Notes under the pieces: model-generated
Database searches by the model: none
Told to the model about the DNA's origin: nothing
The model's input: the letters and a program-made list of their open reading frames with translations, nothing else
DNA from: an uncultured Rikenellaceae bacterium
GTDB taxonomy: Bacteria; Bacteroidota; Bacteroidia; Bacteroidales; Rikenellaceae
Reading direction: 5' to 3'
NCBI GenBank assembly: GCA_944325305.1
Contig: CALUZO010000007.1
Location: forward strand, 1-64,000
Length of the DNA: 64,000 bases
Translations under genes and position numbers: made by a program
Part shown: in pieces, positions 34,150 to 43,019 of the stretch
Layout: the number at the start of each line of letters is the position of its first letter
Numbering within the stretch: the stretch's first letter is position 1

Positions 34150-35736
34150 ATGACAGATAAATTATTGCTTTTAGGCGATCAGGCTATAGCTCTCGGGGCT
34201 GTACATGCTGGTATTTCTGGGGTGTATGCCTATCCCGGAACGCCGTCTACCGAAATAACGGAATATATACAGGAGAACCCGCTGGCAAGGGAACGCGGCG
34301 TTCGCAGCGACTGGTGTACAAATGAGAAAACCGCAATGGAAGCGGCGCTCGGAATGTCTTACGTGGGTAAGCGTTCGCTCGTGTGTATGAAGCATGTCGG
34401 AATGAACGTGGCTGCCGATGCATTCGTTAATTCGGCCATGACGGGAGTTAACGGAGGCGTAGTAGTTGTTGCCGCCGACGATCCCTCGATGCACTCGTCG
34501 CAGAACGAACAGGACTCACGTTTTTACGGCAAGTTTGCCTTCGTACCGATCCTCGAACCCTCTTCCCAGCAGGAGGCTTACGAGATGGTTCGCTACGGTT
34601 TCGAACTCTCCGAGAATATAGGCCTGCCCGTACTTATGCGTATCACCACGCGTATGGCTCATTCAAGGGCCGTCGTTACAGTAACAGATCCGTCGGATGT
34701 CAATCCGGTCAGTTTCCCCAAGGAGACCTCTAACTGGATCTTGCTGCCGGTCAATGCCCGCCGCAGATATAAGGAGGTTCTGGCGGCTCAACAGAAACTG
34801 GAGGAGCTTTCCGAAACGACCAAATATAACAGTTACAAAAAGTCGGGCAAGAAAGGTGTGATCGCTTGCGGTATCGGTTATAATTATGTGATGGAGAACA
34901 TCTCCTCTTCGGATGAACGTACGGTACTGAAGATTTCGCAATATCCTCTTCCGGTTGGTATTGTCAGAGACATGTTCGACCATTGCGACGAGATTCTCGT
35001 GGTTGAGGACGGACAGCCGTTCGTTGAAGATCAGTTGCGCGGTATTCTCGACTGTACGGGCAAGATCAAGGGGAGATTGAGCGGTGATCTTCCCCGTGTA
35101 GGCGAACTTACTCCGGACAACGTAGGCGCTGCTCTCGGCACCGAAAACGGGATGCGTTACGATACGTGTTGCACTGTTGTTCCGCGTCCTCCGGCATTGT
35201 GTCAAGGCTGCGGACATCGCGACGTGTACGAAGTGCTGAATCTGGTTTTGCGCGAATACCCGGATCACAAGGTCTTCAGCGATATCGGATGCTACACATT
35301 GGGTGCATTGCCGCCGTTCCGTTCGATACATACGTGTGTCGACATGGGTGCCTCGATCACCATGGCCAAAGGAGCGGCCGACGGCGGACTTTTCCCGTCG
35401 GTAGCCGTGATAGGCGACTCCACGTTTACGCATTCGGGTATGACCGGCTTGCTCGATGCCGTCAATTCCGGGGCCAATGTTACCATAATAATCTCCGATA
35501 ACCTTACCACCGCAATGACTGGCGGACAGGACTCGGCAGGAACCGGCAGAATCGAAGCGATATGTCTTGGCGTCGGGGTAGACCCTGCACACGTCAGAAC
35601 GGTAGTGCCGCTCCCCAAGAATATGGAACAGATACAGCAGGTCATCAAAGAAGAGATAGAGTATAAAGGCGTTTCGGTTATCGTACCCCGCCGCGAATGC
35701 ATTCAGACACTCAAAAGAAAGGCTAAAAAGCAATGA
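34150..35736 (+). CDS. iorA: Indolepyruvate ferredoxin oxidoreductase alpha subunit
   Basis: A 528-residue thiamine-diphosphate subunit that, with IorB, interconverts aryl-2-oxoacids plus CoA with aryl-acetyl-CoA, CO2 and reduced ferredoxin. The N-terminal pyrimidine domain begins LLGDQAIALGAVHAGISGVY, with the TPP-contacting Glu in WCTNEKTAMEAALG (E59). The C-terminal TPP domain has PPALCQGCGHRDVYEVLN (348-365) and a GDS...DN Mg/TPP motif (422-451). The archaeal enzyme's C-terminal ferredoxin domain with eight cysteines is absent, so electrons must pass through a separate ferredoxin. It overlaps iorB by 4 bases (ATGA). Confidence 0.94.
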   Translation: MTDKLLLLGDQAIALGAVHAGISGVYAYPGTPSTEITEYIQENPLARERGVRSDWCTNEKTAMEAALGMSYVGKRSLVCMKHVGMNVAADAFVNSAMTGVNGGVVVVAADDPSMHSSQNEQDSRFYGKFAFVPILEPSSQQEAYEMVRYGFELSENIGLPVLMRITTRMAHSRAVVTVTDPSDVNPVSFPKETSNWILLPVNARRRYKEVLAAQQKLEELSETTKYNSYKKSGKKGVIACGIGYNYVMENISSSDERTVLKISQYPLPVGIVRDMFDHCDEILVVEDGQPFVEDQLRGILDCTGKIKGRLSGDLPRVGELTPDNVGAALGTENGMRYDTCCTVVPRPPALCQGCGHRDVYEVLNLVLREYPDHKVFSDIGCYTLGALPPFRSIHTCVDMGASITMAKGAADGGLFPSVAVIGDSTFTHSGMTGLLDAVNSGANVTIIISDNLTTAMTGGQDSAGTGRIEAICLGVGVDPAHVRTVVPLPKNMEQIQQVIKEEIEYKGVSVIVPRRECIQTLKRKAKKQ

Positions 35737-36320
35737 AAAAAGATATAATACTCGCGGGGGTAGGCGGACAGGGCATACTCTCGATCGCAGCCATCATAGG
35801 CCAGGCGGCATTGAACCAGAATCTGCATATCAAACAGGCCGAGGTTCATGGAATGAGCCAGCGTGGCGGGGACGTACAGTCGAATCTTCGTATTTGCAGC
35901 GAACCTATTCACTCCGACCTGATATCACTGGGTAGGGCCGATGCCATCATTTCGCTCGAACCGATGGAGGCTCTCCGTTACATTCCCTATCTCTCTCCGG
36001 AAGGATGGATAGTCGTGAACAGTGTTCCCTATATCAATATACCCAATTATCCCGAAATCGAAAGGCTCGATGCCGAGTTTGCAAAAATGCCGCACGTGAT
36101 ATCGTTTGATGTCGATGCAATAGCGCGTGAGCACGGCGGAGTGCGCACCGTGAATATGGTGCTTCTGGGTGCCGCATCGCTTATTCTCGACATCGAAGAT
36201 ACCAAACTCGAGGAGGCCATAGGCGACATCTTCGGACGTAAAGGAGATAAGGTGGTCGAAATGAACGTTAATGCTTTCCGTGCGGGACGTGAGGCAGGTA
36301 AAAAACAGATGAAAGGCTAA
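35733..36320 (+). CDS. iorB: Indolepyruvate ferredoxin oxidoreductase beta subunit
   Basis: A 195-residue gamma-type 2-oxoacid oxidoreductase subunit. It starts KKDIILAGVGGQGILSIAAI, the glycine-rich CoA-side motif, and has the family block KQAEVHGMSQRGGDVQSNLR (about 34-53). It pairs with IorA, with which it is translationally coupled. Its stop is followed 6 bases later by the aminotransferase start, so the complex and the transaminase are made from one message. Confidence 0.94.
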   Translation: MKKDIILAGVGGQGILSIAAIIGQAALNQNLHIKQAEVHGMSQRGGDVQSNLRICSEPIHSDLISLGRADAIISLEPMEALRYIPYLSPEGWIVVNSVPYINIPNYPEIERLDAEFAKMPHVISFDVDAIAREHGGVRTVNMVLLGAASLILDIEDTKLEEAIGDIFGRKGDKVVEMNVNAFRAGREAGKKQMKG

Positions 36321-36326
36321 CATATT

Positions 36327-37652
36327 ATGGATAATTCGAAAAATACACCGATAGACAGGTCGGTCATCGATGCGCTTATCGCCGAGTACGGGATCAATGA
36401 TTTCGGAAAGGCTACGATTCGTGAAACAAAGGCGATAGCGGCAAGGGCCGAGTCGCTGACCGGAGTCGAATTCATCAAGATGGAAATGGGTGTCCCCGGA
36501 CTTCCGGCTTCGAAAGTAGGTGTCGAGGCCGAAATAGCCGCTTTGCGCTCTGGCGTGGCGAGCCTTTATCCAGACATCGACGGTGTCCCGGCGTTGAAGG
36601 AAGAGGCCGCTCGTTTTGTCAAGGCTTTCATCGACGTAGATATAGCTCCGCAGGGATGCGTCCCGGTAACCGGTTCGATGCAGGGTACCTATACTTCTTT
36701 CATGACCTGCTCGCAAAGAGATCCAAAGAAAGATACCGTATTGTTCATCGACCCCGGTTTCCCGGTCCAGAAACAGCAGTTGGTTGTCATGGGCGTCAAA
36801 TACGAAACCTTCGACGTATACGATTTCCGCGGAGATAAACTGCGTGCAAAACTCGAAAGCTATCTGAGCAAGGGTAATATATCGACACTGATATACTCGA
36901 ACCCCAACAATCCGAGTTGGATAACGCTCAAAGAGGAGGAGCTCAGGATAATAGGCGAACTCTGCACCAAATACGGCGTCATCGTTCTGGAAGACCTTGC
37001 CTATTTCGCGATGGATTTCAGACGCGACCTGGGCAAGCCGTTCGAAGCTCCGTTCCAGCCGACCGTGGCCAAATACTGTGACGATTATGTACTGCTTATA
37101 TCGGCATCGAAAGCATTCAGCTATGCTGGACAGCGTATCGGGGTGGCATGCATCTCCGACAGCCTTTATAACAAAAGATTCGACGGGCTTGCCGACCGTT
37201 ACGGAATAGGCGCGTTCGGACCGGTATTCATCCACCGCATATTGTATGCACTGTCGTCGGGGACCTCGCACTCGGCACAGTATGCCCTGGCAGCTATGTT
37301 CAAGGCTGCATCGGACGGTAAATATAACTTTCTCGAGGAGGTTAAGGAGTATGGCCGTCGCGCTGCGAGACTGAAGGAGATCTTCAAACGCCATGGCTTC
37401 CGTGTGGTCTACGACAGCGATATGGACGAACCGGTCGGCGATGGTTTTTATTTTACCATAACGTATCCAGGAATGACCGGCGGCGAACTCTCTCGCGAAC
37501 TGATGTATTACGGCGTGAGCGCCATCAGTCTTTCTACAACGGGAAGTTGGCAGGAAGGGTTGCGCGCCTGCACCTCGTTCATACAACCCAACCAATACGA
37601 CCTGCTCGATGAACGTATGAAGTTGTTCGCGCAGAACCACCCATTGGCTTAA
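36327..37652 (+). CDS. PLP-dependent class I/II aminotransferase
   Basis: A 441-residue fold-type I aminotransferase. The Asn/Pro-rich cofactor region is SNPNNPSWITLKEEELRIIG, the Asp/Tyr pair lies in VLEDLAYFAMDFR, and the PLP lysine in LISASKAFSYAGQRIG. The C-terminal small domain closes with YFTITYPGMTGGELSRELMY. Placed directly after iorAB and before paaK, it most likely interconverts aromatic amino acids and their 2-oxoacids, the substrates of IorAB. The specificity is inferred from context; the sequence alone only gives the subgroup. Confidence 0.9.
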   Translation: MDNSKNTPIDRSVIDALIAEYGINDFGKATIRETKAIAARAESLTGVEFIKMEMGVPGLPASKVGVEAEIAALRSGVASLYPDIDGVPALKEEAARFVKAFIDVDIAPQGCVPVTGSMQGTYTSFMTCSQRDPKKDTVLFIDPGFPVQKQQLVVMGVKYETFDVYDFRGDKLRAKLESYLSKGNISTLIYSNPNNPSWITLKEEELRIIGELCTKYGVIVLEDLAYFAMDFRRDLGKPFEAPFQPTVAKYCDDYVLLISASKAFSYAGQRIGVACISDSLYNKRFDGLADRYGIGAFGPVFIHRILYALSSGTSHSAQYALAAMFKAASDGKYNFLEEVKEYGRRAARLKEIFKRHGFRVVYDSDMDEPVGDGFYFTITYPGMTGGELSRELMYYGVSAISLSTTGSWQEGLRACTSFIQPNQYDLLDERMKLFAQNHPLA

Positions 37653-37718
37653 TACATTTGAATCTCTTAAAAGCTACATTTTCAATCAATACGACAAACG
37701 ACTAATCAGAATAAAACT

Positions 37719-39020
37719 ATGATCTGGAATCCGACCAAAGAATGCATGAACGCCGAAGACAAACGGCTGCTTCAGGGCGAACGCCTGCGTAAAGTGGTTG
37801 ACAGAGTATACCACAGCGTACCGTTCTACCGACATAAATTACAGGAACGCGATATGCGTCCCGACAGTATAACCTCGATCGACGATATTACGAAACTGCC
37901 TTTTACGACCAAACAGGATCTGCGCGACAACTACCCTTACGGATTGTTTGCCGTTCCCATGTCCGAGATCGTGCGTATTCATGCTTCGTCCGGTACGACC
38001 GGAAATCCGACAGTGGTCGGTTATACGCGCCGTGACCTCGCCATTTGGTCGGAGATGATAGCGCGTTGTCTTTCTGCTTTCGGAGCAGACAGGAACGATA
38101 TTTTCCAGGTGGCTTACGGTTACGGGCTTTTCACAGGCGGACTCGGCCTGCATTACGGGGTTGAACATCTCGGTGGTACGGTAATACCCGCATCGAGCGG
38201 CAATACGGCAAAACAGGTCCGCCTGATGCGTGATTTCGGAACCACGGCCTTTGCCAGCACACCATCGTATGCATTGTACCTTGCCGATGCGATGAAAGAG
38301 AGCGGTATATCACGCGATGAATTCAAACTGCGCATAGGTATCTTTGGCGCCGAGCCGTGGACCGAAAACATGCGTAAGGAGATCGAGACGAAACTCGGTA
38401 TCAACGCTTATAATGTTTATGGTTTGAGCGAGATAATGGGCCCCGGAGTATCGCACGAATGCGAATACAAGTGCGGATCGCATATTATCGACGACCATTT
38501 CTATGCTGAAATAATAGATCCTGATACATTGGAGCCTGTACCATACGGACAGGTCGGTGAACTCGTGCTGACCACGCTTACCAAGGAAGGACTTCCCATG
38601 ATACGTTACCGTACCAAGGACCTTTGCTCTCTCAATCCCGAACCGTGCAAATGCGGTCGTACCAGCATCCGTATGAGCCGTATAATGGGACGCAGCGACG
38701 ATATGCTGATCATCCGTGGCGTAAACGTCTTCCCGTCGCAAATAGAGAGCGTCATACTCGAAATGCCGGAGTTCGAGCCGCATTATCTTATCTATGTAGA
38801 TCGCGTTAACAATCTCGACATGTTGGAGGTACATGTAGAGGTTCGCGACGGATTCTATTCCGACGAGATTAAGGTAATGGTCGAACTTAAGAAGAAGCTC
38901 GCCGCCCGCTTGCACAGCGTGCTCGGTCTGCATGCCGAGATAAAATTGGTCGAACCGTACACGATAGAACGCAGCGAAGGCAAGGCAAAACGCGTATTCG
39001 ACCGGCGTGATATAAAATAA
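37719..39020 (+). CDS. paaK: Phenylacetate--CoA ligase
   Basis: A 433-residue adenylate-forming ligase that activates phenylacetate or other aryl acetates to the CoA thioester with ATP. The P-loop-like motif is HASSGTTGNPTVVGYTRRDL. The A5-type motif NVYGLSEIMGPGVSHECE is followed by IRYRTKDLC and the hinge motif GRSDDMLIIRGVNVFPSQIE. The N-terminal WNPTKECMNAEDKRLLQGER matches PaaK proteins. It follows the aminotransferase by 66 bases. No paaABCDE ring-oxidation genes are present, so aerobic phenylacetate degradation is not implied. Confidence 0.94.
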   Translation: MIWNPTKECMNAEDKRLLQGERLRKVVDRVYHSVPFYRHKLQERDMRPDSITSIDDITKLPFTTKQDLRDNYPYGLFAVPMSEIVRIHASSGTTGNPTVVGYTRRDLAIWSEMIARCLSAFGADRNDIFQVAYGYGLFTGGLGLHYGVEHLGGTVIPASSGNTAKQVRLMRDFGTTAFASTPSYALYLADAMKESGISRDEFKLRIGIFGAEPWTENMRKEIETKLGINAYNVYGLSEIMGPGVSHECEYKCGSHIIDDHFYAEIIDPDTLEPVPYGQVGELVLTTLTKEGLPMIRYRTKDLCSLNPEPCKCGRTSIRMSRIMGRSDDMLIIRGVNVFPSQIESVILEMPEFEPHYLIYVDRVNNLDMLEVHVEVRDGFYSDEIKVMVELKKKLAARLHSVLGLHAEIKLVEPYTIERSEGKAKRVFDRRDIK

Positions 39021-39102
39021 TTGACTGCTCATATGCTTTCGCCTTTTGCGCGAACGGTAAAAAATCATTATCTTAGAGGGTGAATCAATAAAATTAGAGC
39101 TT

Positions 39103-39522
39103 ATGACTATCAGGCAGCTTTCGGTTTTTATCGAGAATAAACTCGGACGCATCAACGAGGTGACAAAGATACTCGCGACCAATAATATAAACATGATGGC
39201 ATTCAGCCTTGCCGAGAGTACCGATTTCGGCGTACTGAGGCTCATTGTATCGGATGTGGACAAGGCTGCCGAAGTGCTCAAGGAGGCTCGGTTCGGTGTT
39301 TCGCTTGCAGAGGTTATAGCAATCAGCCTTGCGAATACTCCCGGTTCCCTTTCGAAAGTTATGGAACGCTTGGCTGGCGAAGGTATATTTATCGAATATA
39401 TGTATGCTTTCTCGAGCGGCGACGTGGCTAACGTGGTTATCCGGCCTACCAATTTAGAAAAGTGTATGAAAGCTCTCGAAACGTGCGACTGCAACGTGCT
39501 TTCGGAACAGTCTTTTGCATAG
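39103..39522 (+). CDS. Double-ACT-domain protein
   Basis: A 139-residue protein made of two ACT domains. The first begins TIRQLSVFIENKLGRINEVT and the second VIAISLANTPGSLSKVMERL. ACT pairs bind amino acids at the dimer interface. Stand-alone versions are frequently encoded beside paaK and iorAB, where an allosteric or ligand-sensing role is suspected. It lies 82 bases after paaK and ends before a strong terminator, closing the operon. Confidence 0.9.
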   Translation: MTIRQLSVFIENKLGRINEVTKILATNNINMMAFSLAESTDFGVLRLIVSDVDKAAEVLKEARFGVSLAEVIAISLANTPGSLSKVMERLAGEGIFIEYMYAFSSGDVANVVIRPTNLEKCMKALETCDCNVLSEQSFA

Positions 39523-39598
39523 GTGGTTCGCTTTCATATTATCGATGGTGCAACGAGTATAATCGGTTACCTAAGGGAACATGCAAAATATCATATCG

Positions 39599-39626
39599 AA
39601 ACGGCCTCGCAAAAGCGAGGCCGTTT
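39599..39626 (+). terminator. Terminator after the ACT-domain gene
   Basis: A perfect 12-bp stem (39599-39610 with 39615-39626) with an AAAA loop and a T-rich tail. It ends the nitrilase-to-ACT run. Confidence 0.85.
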
Positions 39627-39812
39627 ACTTTTCCCCATTGGATCGGGTGAGACGGATAAAATCTTCCGAATGAGTTATTTTAATGATGCATTGCCAATTT
39701 GAACATGATTACCGGGTTCGAGGGTTATGGTATCATCTGCAATATGGAGTCGCTGCTCCCCACGTAAAAAACCTAATGGAGCCGCTGCTTCCCACACACA
39801 AAAACATATTTA

Positions 39813-40502
39813 TTATTTCATGAGCAGTATGCTGTCGAGCAGTGCACTTACCGTGTCTGCTTTTTTCACGAGCATCAGGTGGTCGCCGCCTTCTACCGGC
39901 AATACGTCATTTATGTTTTTGAACGGGAAAACCTGATCGTCGGTTCCGTGGATGTGATACAGGTTCCGCGTTCTGTACTTAGGCACCCAGTTGGTTATCT
40001 GCTCGACTGCCCACCGGACATATACCGGGTCGGTTACCGTGAGATATTTGGCAAGTTCGGTGTTGTCCGTGTTATATACCAGTCTGTTGAAGGAGCTGAT
40101 TATGAACTCGGTTTGCTCGAAAAGCTTTGCAGGTACGTGTTCTGCGAGTTTGGTGTATCTGACTACAGAAAAGAGAGATGGAATCTCCTCCTTGCTTTTG
40201 AACGAGGATATTATAATGCATTTTCGGGGATGCAGGAATCTTACCATTTCCTGCATTATCACAGCTCCGAAAGAATAGCCCACGATTACGAACGGACGAC
40301 GGGTGTTTATTTGGCGAGCCATCCTTTTGGCATACTTACGCAGCGGCTCGTCGCTTTCCGGAATAAGCCATTCTATATAATTGCGCTGAAATCCTTTGGG
40401 AAGTTTGAGCTTGTCGAATACGCTGCAATTATAGCACATGCCGGAAATGAAATATACGTTTGTCGTGCGTTTGCCGAATATCCGTTTCAGGAAAGTTGCC
40501 AT
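39813..40502 (-). CDS. Alpha/beta hydrolase
   Basis: A 229-residue alpha/beta-hydrolase fold protein. The nucleophile elbow is VGYSFGA (Ser77). The acid residue lies in HIHGTDDQVFP (Asp188 or Asp189), and the His in EGGDHLMLVKK (His208). No signal peptide is seen; the basic first 13 residues are not hydrophobic. The substrate is unknown; likely an esterase, thioesterase or peptidase of the small cytoplasmic group. It is monocistronic between convergent and same-strand gaps. Confidence 0.85.
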   Translation of the reverse strand: MATFLKRIFGKRTTNVYFISGMCYNCSVFDKLKLPKGFQRNYIEWLIPESDEPLRKYAKRMARQINTRRPFVIVGYSFGAVIMQEMVRFLHPRKCIIISSFKSKEEIPSLFSVVRYTKLAEHVPAKLFEQTEFIISSFNRLVYNTDNTELAKYLTVTDPVYVRWAVEQITNWVPKYRTRNLYHIHGTDDQVFPFKNINDVLPVEGGDHLMLVKKADTVSALLDSILLMK

Positions 40503-41045
40503 AACTGGTCTGTATTTTTATTTTAATTTTAGCCATCAATGGAAGGCTGTTGCTATTTTGCATTCGATCCGTGTCGGCCGAGTAACTACGCAAATATACC
40601 GTTATTATTATTTGAAATAGCTGTGAAACACGAATTATCGAGAGGTATTATATCAAGTATAGCAGGGCCCGTCTGAAAGCCAGTTGCGTGGAGTGGGGCG
40701 ACCGACACGGCAGTTGTCCCGAGTCGCGGATGCACAAGCCGGAGAAGACGTTTGACCGAAATGAAATGGAGGATGCCTTTTCATGGTTGCCTTTCGATTT
40801 CTACATGACTGGCCGATAATATGTCTCTTACTTGTGTACTTTCGGTCAGTAGAGGCGCCTATGAGTGTCCCTTCTGCAAGCAGAGGGAGGATTCGAGATT
40901 CCAGTCAGATATTATTTGTCCGATTTTTTATTTATATGCAATAATCTTTGGAATCTGGTCTGCAGCCTGCATGTTTGTCTTGATCGTCAGCCTGTTTCGA
41001 TCCTGTTGTCCGACACGATTTCACCTCGGAAGCGGAAAGCCTTGG
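40503..41045. other. 543-base intergenic region
   Basis: No convincing gene is seen. On the plus strand about 40617-40820 stays open for nearly 70 codons, reading CVEWGDRHGSCPESRMHKPE in its middle and ending at a TAA. It has no good start and no family I recognise, and may be a gene remnant or chance. Confidence 0.4.
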
Positions 41046-41576
41046 CTATTTTTTTAGCGCATCGACGAGTTGCGGCATCATTTGCCAGATAGAATTTTCG
41101 TTTTGTGCCGTATAAACGTTTCCGTCTATCTCATATTTTTCACCCGTTGCCATGCAGTTTTTGATGGCTGGGACTACGTACGGATGCACTGCTATTTTTT
41201 TACCGCGTATTATGCCGAAACTGTCTAAAAGAAGTCCTGCACCGCAATGGCCTGCGATAATCTTATCTTTTGCTGCAAAGGCTCGCATGACTTCTATGAG
41301 ATCTTTGTTGTACTGTTTGTTGGCATTCTGCATGAATTCTGGAATAGCGTCGCCACATGCGAATACCATGGCGTCGTATTCATCTTCATGACCCTTGAGA
41401 TTGGCTATGATGTCGTCGACTATGAGAGTTACTCCCGAGTTGGTATGTATCTGCTTGTCTTCGGCAACCGCAAATGTTTTGTAAGGAATGCCGTTCTCGA
41501 AAAATGTTTCGAGGTATTGGAAAAGACCGGAACCGTTCACAGGATTCACTGCCAGTACTGCTGTTTTCTTTGCCAT
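41046..41576 (-). CDS. DJ-1/PfpI-family protein
   Basis: A 176-residue class I glutamine-amidotransferase-like protein of the DJ-1/PfpI superfamily. The nucleophile elbow is IIAGHCGAGLLLDSFGI with Cys111, preceded by His110. A VFACGDA block near 71-77 matches the fold's second motif. Members include glyoxalase III, deglycase-like and redox-sensing proteins; which applies cannot be told here. The gene stands alone. Confidence 0.85.
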   Translation of the reverse strand: MAKKTAVLAVNPVNGSGLFQYLETFFENGIPYKTFAVAEDKQIHTNSGVTLIVDDIIANLKGHEDEYDAMVFACGDAIPEFMQNANKQYNKDLIEVMRAFAAKDKIIAGHCGAGLLLDSFGIIRGKKIAVHPYVVPAIKNCMATGEKYEIDGNVYTAQNENSIWQMMPQLVDALKK

Positions 41577-41844
41577 GGCCTTGAGATTTAAATGATTGAT
41601 ATTTACAACAAATATAAGCTATATTCGGTTGTGAATGCAATAGCTGCATTGGACTATGCAGGCTCAAAATGGGACTGTTTTGTTGGTTCTCGTTACTATA
41701 TTATGTATTTGCATTTATTGTCATTTGCAATTCACGTGCCGCTTGCACCGTAATATTTGCATTTGCATGAAGACGAAGCGGTTTATAAACAGTTGTAAGT
41801 TTCTAAAACCCTATGCTGCTGTCCGGTTTTTGCGAGTCTTTCGC

Positions 41845-41852
41845 TATCTTTG
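41845..41852 (+). promoter_or_regulatory. -7 element TATCTTTG of ftcD
   Basis: An exact TAnnTTTG match ending 17 bases before ATG 41870. It lies inside the upstream extension of the frame (to 41813) and so argues for the later start. Confidence 0.65.
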
Positions 41853-41869
41853 TTATTATTTCAGATGAT

Positions 41870-42766
41870 ATGAGAAAGATAGTCGAATGCGTCCCAAATT
41901 TCAGCGAAGGACGTGACAGGGAGAAAATAGAACGGATAGCAGGATCCTTTCGCGGTCGTGATGGTGTCAGGCTGCTTGATTACAGTGCCGACCGTGATCA
42001 CAACAGGATGGTCGTAACGGCTGTCGGTGAGCCGGATGCTATGAAAGCGGCAGTCCTGGATGCGATAGGCGTGGCGATAGAGACAATAGACCTTACATCG
42101 CATTCCGGCGGTCATCCGCGTATAGGTGCAGCAGATGTTGTGCCGTTCATTCCTGTGCGCGGTATGACTATGGATGAGGCCGTGGAACTTTCCCGCGAAG
42201 TTGCACGTGAGGCCGCCGACCGTTTCGATCTTCCTGTATATCTTTATGAAAGGTCAGCTACGGCGCCTCACCGTGAGAATCTTGCAGATGTCCGCCGGGG
42301 ACAATTTGAGGGCCTTGCCGTGAAAATGGCTTCGCCGGAGTGGAAACCTGATTTCGGTCCGGACAGGCCGCATCCGACAGCCGGGGCTTCGGTCATTGGT
42401 GCGAGGCAGTTTCTGATAGCTTACAACGTGAATCTCAATACGGACAGACTTGATATTGCCAAGGCCATAGCACGCAAGGTGCGCTACTCCGGCGGAGGAT
42501 TGCGCTGTTGCAAGGCTATGGGAGTTTATCTTGCCGAGAAGGGTATTGCTCAGGTGTCGATGAATCTCACGGATTATACGCAGACTGCTGTTTACCAGGC
42601 TCAGGAAATGGTTCGCATGGAGGCAGCGAGATATGGGGTGACTATTGCCGGAGGGGAACTTATAGGACTTATGCCGCTCGGTGCGCTGGTTGATACGGCT
42701 GCATATTATTTGGATCTCGATGACTTTGACCAGTCGCGTATTCTCGAATCGCACATGATGGAGTAG
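41870..42766 (+). CDS. ftcD: Glutamate formimidoyltransferase
   Basis: A 298-residue formiminotransferase domain protein that moves the formimino group of N-formimino-glutamate (from histidine breakdown) to tetrahydrofolate. The family N-terminus KIVECVPNFSEGRDREKIER is present. The active-site His region HSGGHPRIGAADVVPFIPV follows near 80, and RDHNRMVVTAVGEP near 45. The C-terminal cyclodeaminase domain of the eukaryotic enzyme is absent, as in many bacteria. No other hut genes are adjacent. The start at 41870 is supported by the -7 element. Confidence 0.94.
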   Translation: MRKIVECVPNFSEGRDREKIERIAGSFRGRDGVRLLDYSADRDHNRMVVTAVGEPDAMKAAVLDAIGVAIETIDLTSHSGGHPRIGAADVVPFIPVRGMTMDEAVELSREVAREAADRFDLPVYLYERSATAPHRENLADVRRGQFEGLAVKMASPEWKPDFGPDRPHPTAGASVIGARQFLIAYNVNLNTDRLDIAKAIARKVRYSGGGLRCCKAMGVYLAEKGIAQVSMNLTDYTQTAVYQAQEMVRMEAARYGVTIAGGELIGLMPLGALVDTAAYYLDLDDFDQSRILESHMME

Positions 42767-42957
42767 ATGAGTGGTGTCGTGCGTTTTCTGATGATTTGCC
42801 TATCTTGAATGGCTCGATGGACTTTGCTGTTATGCGTTAGATTGATTTGTTACGATAGTTCTGCCCGAGATTATGACTCTCACGGTAATGTGCAAATCGT
42901 ATTCTGTCCGACAGCATGGTAAAACGATAAGTTTCTCGGGTCGTTTTATAGTCCTTC

Positions 42958-43004
42958 ATAAAATCATTAGGGCTGCCAGTTCTTGGCAGCCCTAATGATT
43001 TTAT
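42958..43004. terminator. 21-bp perfect hairpin between ftcD and the GH38 gene
   Basis: Arms 42958-42978 and 42984-43004 with a 5-base loop, placed between convergent genes. A/T-rich flanks allow termination in both directions. Confidence 0.88.
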
Positions 43005-43019
43005 ACTTTCAGATAACTG

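Noticed and set aside
35925..37640. Minus-strand open frame of about 570 codons
   Set aside because: It is antisense to iorB and the aminotransferase, with no recognisable domain and unusual Cys/His/Arg composition.
40821..41057. Possible small Cys-containing membrane protein (CPFC then a hydrophobic stretch)
   Set aside because: It runs into the DJ-1/PfpI gene, has no clear start context and no family resemblance.
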